From positions 1 to 10,665 of the forward strand of contig CAUCOL010000025.1 in assembly GCA_958444395.1 (NCBI GenBank): a stretch of DNA of 10,665 nucleotides, written 5' to 3'. The notes under the pieces are model-generated. The model worked only from the letters and a program-made list of their open reading frames with translations. It had not been told where the DNA came from and searched no databases. This DNA comes from an uncultured Lachnospiraceae bacterium. Its GTDB lineage: Bacteria; Bacillota; Clostridia; Lachnospirales; Lachnospiraceae. Positions 1 to 4,515 of this stretch are shown here, piece by piece. The number at the start of each line of letters is the position of its first letter. Position 1 is the first letter of the stretch. The position numbers and the translations under genes are program-made.

Positions 1-1236
1 AGAAAAAGAAGAAAGAAAAAACAGCCGGAGACAGAGTGGGAGACGACAGAATCCGTTGCAGACAGTGCGGCAGAAGAAAATACACAGCCGGATGGAAACA
101 GGCAGACAAAGAATGCCGCATCTGATTCGGAAAAGATGCTGCAGGATATGCAGCCGGAAGAAGTCAGGACGATCGCTCTGGCGGATAAGAAAAGATATAT
201 CCGAGAAAGCTGTGAATTGATCCGCGACAGCGAGAAGCAGGCGCAGCAGCGGAAGGAAGAGTATGAGCAGGTGACGTCTACTCTGACAGATATCCAGAAG
301 ATTGACCGGATCGACGGACAGGACAGACAGGATATGCTGGATCTGTGTAAGAAGATACATCATCTTTTACAGGAACGAAACCAGTATAAGAACAGAGAGC
401 TGACGATCACGGAGGCACAGATGCGCCGGTTTGACCGGTATCAGGCAGAGCTGGTCGATGAGATCAAGAAAATGTACCAGGGAGAGATCTACCAGAAAGC
501 GATCGACAGTGACCGGAAGCATCTGGAAGAAGAAAAACAGTCATTATATAAAGAACAGGATGAGATCGTATACAAGCAGGATACATTAAAGAAGATGGCA
601 AAGATCCTGGCAGTCCTGATCGGCTCGCTGATCCTTCTGTTTGCGGTGCTGTACTATACGATGAAGATCGATATGACGTATCCGTATCTTGGAACCCTGT
701 TTCTGGCAGCAGTTTCCGCCACAGCGATCTTCGTGGAGGCCAACAGAAACCGGCGCGATATAACACTGACAGAACGAAAGCTGGGAAAGGCGATCGGGCT
801 GTTGAACCGTGTAAAGATCAAGTATGTAAATAATATCGGGGTGCTGGACTATAACTGTCAGAAATTTGGCGTGAAAAATGCTGCAGATTTTGAAGAAAAA
901 TGGGGCGAATACTGCAAGACAAAAGAGTATGAACGCAAATTTAAGAATAATACACTGCAGCTGAGCCAGGCAAATGAAGATTTGCAGAGCCTGCTGGAAG
1001 AGTATCAGGTGCAGGATCCGCAGATGTGGCTGGTGCAGACGGCTGCCATCTTAGATAAACGGGAAATGGTAGAGATCCGTCATGAATTAAATACAAGACG
1101 GCAGAAGCTGCGGGAACAGATCACATACAATACAGAGGTGAAGAAAAATCTGCTGCAGAAAATGGATCTTTTACTGGCAGATACACCGCAGGCACGGGAG
1201 GAACTGCTGGCAGTGATCGAGGAATACCGAAAATAA
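1..1236 (+). CDS. Unrecognised coiled-coil membrane protein, 3' part
   Basis: The frame is open from the first base of the window to a TAA at 1234-1236, so the gene starts upstream. The in-frame ATG at 136 has no good ribosome binding site and is probably internal. The visible 411 residues begin with a basic stretch (RKRRKKK) and a polar, acidic, probably disordered linker. A long charged Glu/Lys/Gln-rich segment likely to form coiled coil follows. Two hydrophobic segments come next, encoded at about 598-660 (ILAVLIGSLILLFAVLYY) and 682-738 (YLGTLFLAAVSATAIFV), joined by a short loop. A second long charged coiled-coil region runs to the C-terminus. This would place both coiled-coil arms on the same side of the membrane. 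I do not recognise the family, and any N-terminal domain that could identify it lies outside the window. The next promoter starts 10 bp after the stop, and no separate terminator is visible. Confidence 0.85.
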   Translation, partial: RKRRKKKQPETEWETTESVADSAAEENTQPDGNRQTKNAASDSEKMLQDMQPEEVRTIALADKKRYIRESCELIRDSEKQAQQRKEEYEQVTSTLTDIQKIDRIDGQDRQDMLDLCKKIHHLLQERNQYKNRELTITEAQMRRFDRYQAELVDEIKKMYQGEIYQKAIDSDRKHLEEEKQSLYKEQDEIVYKQDTLKKMAKILAVLIGSLILLFAVLYYTMKIDMTYPYLGTLFLAAVSATAIFVEANRNRRDITLTERKLGKAIGLLNRVKIKYVNNIGVLDYNCQKFGVKNAADFEEKWGEYCKTKEYERKFKNNTLQLSQANEDLQSLLEEYQVQDPQMWLVQTAAILDKREMVEIRHELNTRRQKLREQITYNTEVKKNLLQKMDLLLADTPQAREELLAVIEEYRK

Positions 1237-1246
1237 GAAAAAGTAG

Positions 1247-1275
1247 TTGACAAAGCATTATATGTCTGATAAAAT
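1247..1275 (+). promoter_or_regulatory. Promoter of the infC-rpmI-rplT operon
   Basis: A perfect -35 box TTGACA (1247-1252) is followed after 17 bp by TAAAAT (1270-1275), with an extended -10 TG at 1267-1268. This is a strong housekeeping (SigA-type) promoter. Transcription would start near 1282, leaving a leader of about 180 nt before infC. Confidence 0.85.
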
Positions 1276-1282
1276 GATTTCT

Positions 1283-1463
1283 GTTGTGTGTAGAACATAA
1301 CAGATACATCGAAGCAGAGTATATCCACTCTCACCTTAGCCCAGCGGTGACTCGGGTTATTATATTGAAATGAAATAATTTGTTCTAAAGACAGGTTATT
1401 GTCGATATTATGTGGATAAACTCATTGTTTATCCACATTTTTTAGTTTTGGAGGTGCAAGACC
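1283..1463 (+). ncRNA. Attenuator leader of infC-rpmI-rplT, L20-leader type
   Basis: The stretch between the promoter and infC is non-coding and structured. Visible helices are AGAGT/ACTCT (1316-1320 with 1327-1331), TAGCCC/GGGTTA (1337-1342 with 1354-1359, one G-U pair), a long-range TAGAACA/TGTTCTA (1291-1297 with 1381-1387), and a terminator at 1411-1443. The segment TATCCAC (1322-1328) duplicates part of the terminator's right arm and is complementary to its left arm (GTGGATA, 1412-1418). It can therefore act as an antiterminator strand. In Bacillus this operon is controlled by L20, the product of its third gene, which binds such a leader and favours termination. Assignment to that mechanism rests on the operon and on the competing hairpins. 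I did not verify an L20-binding motif. Confidence 0.7.
1411..1443 (+). terminator. Attenuator (intrinsic terminator) in the infC leader
   Basis: An 11-bp perfect stem (1411-1421 with 1427-1437, core GTGGATAAAC) with the 5-nt loop TCATT is followed by six T residues (1438-1443). It lies upstream of infC, only 7 nt before the Shine-Dalgarno. It must therefore be a conditional terminator and not the end of the upstream gene alone, although it could also stop read-through from that gene. Confidence 0.85.
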
Positions 1464-1466
1464 ATT
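1450..1466 (+). promoter_or_regulatory. Ribosome binding site that fixes an ATT start for infC
   Basis: GGAGG at 1450-1454 is 9 nt before ATT (1464-1466) but 21 nt before the first in-frame ATG (1476). No second Shine-Dalgarno precedes the ATG. The spacing therefore favours ATT as the start codon, which is the known rare start of infC in many bacteria. Confidence 0.75.
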
Positions 1467-1973
1467 AGCAATTTAATGATTAATGAGCAGGTAAGAGACA
1501 GAGAAGTTCGTCTGATTGGCCAGGACGGTGAGCAGCTTGGTATTATGTCAGCGAAAGAGGCAATGAAATTGGCAAGAGAGGCAGATCTTGATCTCGTAAA
1601 GATCGCACCAAATGCTAAGCCACCCGTATGCAAGATTATTGATTATGGTAAATACCGTTATGAGCTTGCACGTAAAGAAAAAGAAGCAAAGAAAAAACAG
1701 AAGACGATGGAAGTCAAGGAAGTACGTTTATCTCCAAACATTGATGTGAACGACCTGAATACAAAGGCAAATCAGGCAAGAAAGTTCATCAGTAAGGGAG
1801 ATAAGGTAAAGGTATCCTTACGTTTCCGCGGACGTGAGCTGGCACATATTAATTACAGCAAGCAGATTCTGGATAACTTCTATTCCAAACTGGAAGATGT
1901 CGCTGTAGTGGATAAACCGGCAAAGATGGAAGGCAGAACAATGGTTATGTTCCTGTCAGAGAAAAGACAGTAA
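1464..1973 (+). CDS. infC: Translation initiation factor IF-3
   Basis: IF3 binds the 30S subunit, keeps it apart from 50S, and checks initiator tRNA and start codon. From the ATT at 1464 the product is 169 residues, the normal length for Firmicutes. The N-terminal domain is clear: INEQVRDREVRLIG, then GEQLGIM and the hallmark APNAKPPVCKIIDYGKYRYE. A Lys-rich linker helix follows (about residues 70-85), then the C-terminal domain with KEVRLSPNID, VSLRFRGRE and the final MEGRTMVMFLSEK. The start is set by ribosome binding site spacing. The ATG at 1476 would give 165 residues and lacks a properly placed site. Poor AUU initiation is discriminated against by IF3 itself, so free IF3 can lower its own synthesis; this is known from E. 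coli and inferred here. It is the first gene of the operon with rpmI 63 nt downstream. Identification is certain; the start codon is likely. Confidence 0.97.
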   Translation: MSNLMINEQVRDREVRLIGQDGEQLGIMSAKEAMKLAREADLDLVKIAPNAKPPVCKIIDYGKYRYELARKEKEAKKKQKTMEVKEVRLSPNIDVNDLNTKANQARKFISKGDKVKVSLRFRGRELAHINYSKQILDNFYSKLEDVAVVDKPAKMEGRTMVMFLSEKRQ

Positions 1974-2036
1974 AGAATTGTCTGAATACAGACAAAACTT
2001 TCCAGTATATTAAGATATGTTAAGGAGGAAAATATC

Positions 2037-2237
2037 ATGCCAAAAATGAAAACAAAGCGCGCAGCAGCTAAACGTTTTAAAACAACAGGAACAGGTAAGC
2101 TCATGAAAATGAAAGCATATAAGAGCCACATCCTGAATAAGAAGAGCACAAAGAGAAAGAGAAATCTTAGAAAAGCTGTAGAAGTAGACGCAACAAATGC
2201 AAAGATGATGAAGCGTATATTACCATATTCTAAATAA
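2037..2237 (+). CDS. rpmI: 50S ribosomal protein L35
   Basis: L35 is a small basic component of the large ribosomal subunit. The 66-residue product has the family's normal length and its typical start [15 protein letters not shown], the [15 protein letters not shown] core, and a C-terminal KRILPY. A strong AAGGAGG (2022-2028) sits 8 nt before the ATG. It lies between infC and rplT in the classic order. The 20-nt gap to rplT carries the next ribosome binding site, so the two ribosomal proteins are probably co-translated from the attenuated transcript. Confidence 0.98.
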   Translation: MPKMKTKRAAAKRFKTTGTGKLMKMKAYKSHILNKKSTKRKRNLRKAVEVDATNAKMMKRILPYSK

Positions 2238-2257
2238 TTAAGTAGGAGGAAAACGAC

Positions 2258-2614
2258 ATGGCACGTATTAAAGGCGGTTTAAACGCAAAGAAAAAACACA
2301 ATAGAGTATTAAAACTTGCAAAGGGATATAGAGGAGCAAGATCTAAGCAGTACAGAGTTGCAAAACAGTCTGTTATGAGAGCCCTGACTTCTTCCTTCGC
2401 TGGTAGAAAAGAGAGAAAGAGACAGTTCAGACGTTTATGGATTGCACGTATCAACGCAGCAGCAAGACTGAATGGTCTTTCTTACAGCAAATTTATGTAT
2501 GGTCTGAAGTTAGCAGAGATCGACATCAACAGAAAGATGCTTTCTGAGATGGCTATTTCTGATCCGGAAGGATTCGCTTCTTTAGTAGAAGTTGCAAAGA
2601 GCAAACTTGCTTAA
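2258..2614 (+). CDS. rplT: 50S ribosomal protein L20
   Basis: L20 binds 23S rRNA early in assembly of the large subunit. The 118-residue product is of normal length. It starts MARIKGG and shows the long basic N-terminal extension ([24 protein letters not shown], split here as [12 protein letters not shown] and [12 protein letters not shown]), then [21 protein letters not shown] and the compact C-terminal domain with [20 protein letters not shown] (2242-2249) precedes the ATG by 8 nt. It is the last gene of the operon, with a strong terminator 29 nt after the stop. In Bacillus L20 is the autoregulator of this operon, and the structured leader at 1283-1463 suggests the same here. Confidence 0.98.
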   Translation: MARIKGGLNAKKKHNRVLKLAKGYRGARSKQYRVAKQSVMRALTSSFAGRKERKRQFRRLWIARINAAARLNGLSYSKFMYGLKLAEIDINRKMLSEMAISDPEGFASLVEVAKSKLA

Positions 2615-2642
2615 TTTTTTTTAATCGATAAAAAGATTTTTG

Positions 2643-2675
2643 TCGGAATCACATTCGTGTGATTCCGATTTTTTT
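2643..2675 (+). terminator. Terminator of infC-rpmI-rplT
   Basis: An 11-bp perfect stem (2643-2653 with 2658-2668, core CGGAATCACA) is capped by a TTCG tetraloop and followed by seven T residues (2669-2675). The next promoter begins 17 bp further on, so the operon ends here. Confidence 0.93.
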
Positions 2676-2691
2676 GCCCTTTGTTCTGCAG

Positions 2692-2721
2692 TTGACACGG
2701 AATATACAGTACTGCTATAAT
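2692..2721 (+). promoter_or_regulatory. Promoter of the DUF4234-DUF2752 gene pair
   Basis: TTGACA (2692-2697), an 18-bp spacer, and a consensus TATAAT (2716-2721) with an extended TG at 2713-2714 make a near-ideal SigA-type promoter. The start site near 2728 gives an untranslated leader of about 88 nt in which I see no clear RNA structure. Confidence 0.88.
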
Positions 2722-2815
2722 TTTAAGAGCTTTTGTGCGTCAGGTATGCGTAGAGGGAATCCGGCATATATATGAGAAAACGCAAAGGCGAAGCAGACGA
2801 AGGAGGATGAAAGAA

Positions 2816-3157
2816 ATGGTAAAAGAAAGAAACATTGCACTTTGCATCATCTTTACGATCATTACCTGTGGAATCTATGGATTATACTGGTTTGTGTCGA
2901 TGACAGATGATACAAATACGATCGCACAGCAGCCGGGAACATCTGGTGTCATGGCATTGATTCTGACGATCGTTACCTGTGGAATCTACGGATTTTACTG
3001 GGCATTCAAATGTGGGGAGAAGATCGACCAGGCACATCGTATCAAAGGAGAGCCTGCGAGCAATGGTGGAATACTTTACATGATTGTGTATATCTTTGGT
3101 GCAATCATCGCCTATGCTCTGATCCAGAATGAGATCAACAAGTTCGCAAACTGCTAA
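2816..3157 (+). CDS. Small DUF4234-type membrane protein
   Basis: This 113-residue integral membrane protein has no known biochemical role. The start is set by AAGGAGG (2800-2806), 9 nt before ATG 2816. An ATG at 2807 directly abuts that site, and the ATG at 2735 lacks one. Residues 7-23 (IALCIIFTIITCGIYGLYW) and about 44-62 (VMALILTIVTCGIYGFYW) carry the same motif, TCGIYG(L/F)YW, typical of DUF4234 proteins. A third hydrophobic segment, GGILYMIVYIFGAIIAYALIQ, precedes the short tail NEINKFANC. A polar loop with DDTNTIAQQPG and a basic loop (KCGEKIDQAHRIKGEP) separate the segments. The gene follows its own strong promoter and overlaps or abuts the next gene, which also encodes a small membrane protein, suggesting joint function at the membrane. 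The family call is by motif recognition. Confidence 0.85.
   Translation: MVKERNIALCIIFTIITCGIYGLYWFVSMTDDTNTIAQQPGTSGVMALILTIVTCGIYGFYWAFKCGEKIDQAHRIKGEPASNGGILYMIVYIFGAIIAYALIQNEINKFANC
2855..3001 (+). repeat. Internal duplication in the DUF4234-type gene
   Basis: Two 36-bp direct copies, 2855-2890 and 2966-3001, match at 33 of 36 bases by eye. Each encodes T-I-(I/V)-T-C-G-I-Y-G-(L/F)-Y-W at the end of a membrane helix. The repeated motif is a feature of this family at protein level. The near-identity in DNA points to recent duplication or conversion, or to strong constraint. Confidence 0.8.
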
Positions 3158-3506
3158 AAAGACAATGGGCTGCATCCTGCTGTCAGGCATCGGGTATGCA
3201 GTGATTGTACGGTATACGAGTTTTCGTATACCGTGCTTTTTTCGTTTGGTGACAGGACTGCGCTGCCCCGGCTGTGGCATCACGCATCTGATCTATTACC
3301 TGATGCGTCTGGATCCACGCAGTGCCATGCAGGAAAATATCTTCCTATTCACCACATCACCGCTCCTGCTTCTTCTGTGCATCCTTCACATCTTCCCCTT
3401 CCACAATCCCAAAATACGCTATGCCCGCTGGTTAAACGTCATCACCATCCTTTACCTGATCGCCCTGCTCATTTGGTTCGTCGTGCGCAACCTGCTTGCA
3501 ATCTGA
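3129..3506 (+). CDS. DUF2752-type membrane protein
   Basis: The function is unknown. The product carries the DUF2752 signature: IPCFFRLVTGLRCPGCGITH, with cysteines at residues 36, 46 and 49, then LMRLDPRSAMQENIFLF. Three hydrophobic segments lie at about 14-29, 71-90 and 101-119. The frame opens with ATG 3129, which overlaps the DUF4234-type gene by 29 nt and gives 125 residues. ATG 3165, 7 nt after that gene's stop, would give 113. Neither has a clear ribosome binding site, so translation is probably coupled to the upstream gene. A strong intrinsic terminator lies inside the coding region (3207-3242), and the last codons (from 3475) form the outer end of a large inverted repeat. The 3' half is unusually rich in C and T on this strand. 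Family assignment is confident; the start is uncertain. Confidence 0.82.
   Translation: MRSTSSQTAKKTMGCILLSGIGYAVIVRYTSFRIPCFFRLVTGLRCPGCGITHLIYYLMRLDPRSAMQENIFLFTTSPLLLLLCILHIFPFHNPKIRYARWLNVITILYLIALLIWFVVRNLLAI
3207..3242 (+). terminator. Intrinsic terminator inside the DUF2752-type gene
   Basis: A 13-bp stem (3207-3219 with 3224-3236, one G-U pair, core ACGGTATACGA) with a GTTT loop is followed by six T residues (3237-3242). It starts 50 nt after the stop of the DUF4234-type gene, where that gene's terminator would be expected, yet it is read as codons of the next gene (the RYTSFRIPCFF region). It may give mostly monocistronic upstream transcript, with read-through when ribosomes translate across the hairpin. 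Confidence 0.8.
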
Positions 3507-4097
3507 CGCCATCCTTACACCTCCCCTGCTCGAAAGCAGCTGGCAGAGCCGATCCTCTCCCCTACGCAGGGAAAGGGATACCTATGATTTTTGCCCGATA
3601 CACTATGATGTCTACAAAATGATGGATGAAAAATTGTCGCAGGGTATTAGGCTTTCACAGTTCAGACCGACCATCGGATGCCAGGATAGATACGTGCCCG
3701 TAAACGTGTCTGAGCTCCCAATGGATGAAAGAAAATACTATTGTACTGCACACTTTCGTTACATGAGCTGCGCAGCGGTACATAAGGTCTTACAGAACAA
3801 GACCTAAGTACCGGCGAGCTCATAGTGCAGTACAAAGTATATTTCTTTCACGCATTGGGAGTGAGTTCGGTGTGAGGGCACGTTAATCTGCTATCCTGGC
3901 ATCCGATGGTCGGTCTTGGGAAAGGCGTAAGGTACCAAGACAATTTTTCATCTTCATTTTTGTAGACTCTTGTATCTGATAAGGCAAAAATCATAGGTAT
4001 CCCTTTCTTGCGTAAGGGGGGAGAGGATCGGCTGACAGATTGTATCGGGCAGAGGCAGGGAAGGTGTGCAAAAAGTGCAGGTTGCGCAGGACGAACC
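3475..4097. repeat. Large imperfect inverted repeat, about 620 bp
   Basis: The left arm (about 3475-3791) is matched, inverted, by the right arm (about 3799-4097) around a 7-nt centre (ACAGAAC, 3792-3798). Identical or near-identical blocks occur in collinear order: 3475-3495 with 4077-4097 (20 of 21), 3548-3562 with 4018-4032, 3571-3595 with 3983-4007 (25 of 25), 3625-3638 with 3939-3952, 3664-3689 with 3891-3916 (26 of 26), 3741-3751 with 3825-3835, 3763-3769 with 3817-3823, and GGTAC/GTACC plus GGTCTT/AAGACC at the centre. Diverged stretches with small insertions separate them. No convincing gene lies within 3507-4097. The reading frames on the two arms are broken relative to each other by a 1-nt indel, so a conserved protein is unlikely. 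It could be two head-to-head copies of a dispersed repeat, a palindromic mobile element remnant, or the template of a long hairpin RNA. No transposase or target-site duplication was seen. Confidence 0.9.
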
Positions 4098-4098
4098 C

Positions 4099-4128
4099 TT
4101 GACAGGGCAGGCATTCCTTTGGTATGAT
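4099..4128 (+). promoter_or_regulatory. Promoter of the T-box-valS transcript
   Basis: TTGACA (4099-4104), an 18-bp spacer and TATGAT (4123-4128) give a good SigA-type promoter, with a start near 4135. The -35 box begins 1 bp after the right end of the inverted repeat. Confidence 0.82.
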
Positions 4129-4134
4129 TATGAG

Positions 4135-4434
4135 AGGTAAAAGCAGTGAAGAAGAGGAGTACATATTGACCACTCTTAGAGAGAGACATTCGTTGGCTGG
4201 AAGATGACTTGGGATCGGTGATATGGAAGGTAGCTTTGGAGCTTCGATCCTGAAAGCAGTAGGGGTCGACGGGTCATTTCGTTAAGGATGCATGAGGTAG
4301 TGGATAGAAAGACGGAGACTTTGGCAGGACAGCATCTGATCAGAGGCAGTGCCTGCAGACGGAGCGTTCATTCACTGCGATCAAAGGTGGTACCGCGTAG
4401 ATTCGCCCTTTGCTGATTTGGCAAAGGTTTTTTT
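4135..4434 (+). ncRNA. T-box riboswitch controlling valS
   Basis: The leader senses uncharged tRNA-Val and allows transcription into valS. The T-box core is clear: AAAGGTGGTACCGCG at 4383-4397. The antiterminator can be drawn as CAAAGG (4382-4387) with CCTTTG (4407-4412), a 7-nt bulge TGGTACC (4388-4394), and GCG/CGC (4395-4397 with 4404-4406). Bulge bases TGGT would pair with the ACCA end of tRNA-Val. The competing terminator uses the same CCTTTG strand. Upstream, AGTA (4158-4161), the AGAGAGAGA run (4178-4186) and GGCTGGAAG (4195-4203) resemble Stem I elements, and GGATCG/CGATCC (4212-4217 with 4245-4250) forms part of that region. The specifier is probably GTC (4265-4267, valine) in the segment before ACGGG. 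This is tentative, since I placed it by context only. A stem III candidate is GCAGG/CCTGC (4324-4328 with 4352-4356). Confidence 0.95.
4407..4434 (+). terminator. T-box terminator before valS
   Basis: CCTTTGC (4407-4413) pairs with GCAAAGG (4421-4427) around a 7-nt loop and is followed by seven T residues (4428-4434). Its left arm is shared with the antiterminator helix, the standard T-box switch. Confidence 0.93.
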
Positions 4435-4436
4435 GT

Positions 4437-4466
4437 TTTATAGGGAAATTATCATTTTTCTATAAA
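4437..4466 (+). other. AT-rich hairpin between the T-box terminator and valS
   Basis: A 12-bp stem, TTTATAGGGAAA (4437-4448) with TTTTTCTATAAA (4455-4466), includes two G-U pairs and has a 6-nt loop. It begins 2 nt after the terminator T-run. It has no T-run of its own. A role in stabilising read-through or processed valS mRNA is possible but is inference only. Confidence 0.6.
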
Positions 4467-4515
4467 GGAAATGCGTTTGACGTACATTTAATATTTATGG
4501 AAGGAAAGAGAGAAC

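Noticed and set aside
136..138. ATG 136 as the start of the first gene
   Set aside because: The frame is open to the window edge and no ribosome binding site precedes this ATG, so it is taken as internal.
2735..2815. N-terminal extension of the DUF4234-type protein from ATG 2735
   Set aside because: It starts about 8 nt after the predicted transcription start without a ribosome binding site. AAGGAGG points to ATG 2816.
3233..3622. 129-codon + strand frame overlapping the DUF2752-type gene
   Set aside because: It is a shadow frame: the overlapping frame carries the recognisable CPGCG motif and membrane helices, and this one has no family features.
3496..3807. 103-codon + strand reading frame after the DUF2752-type gene
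   Set aside because: It lies on the left arm of the inverted repeat, ends at the repeat centre and has no ribosome binding site. The frame is not kept on the matching right arm.
3848..4189. 113-codon - strand reading frame opposite the valS promoter region
   Set aside because: It covers the right arm of the inverted repeat and the valS promoter and leader start. It shows peptide echoes (DEKLS, RPTIGCQD) of the left arm only because the DNA is repeated, and a 1-nt indel breaks the shared frame.
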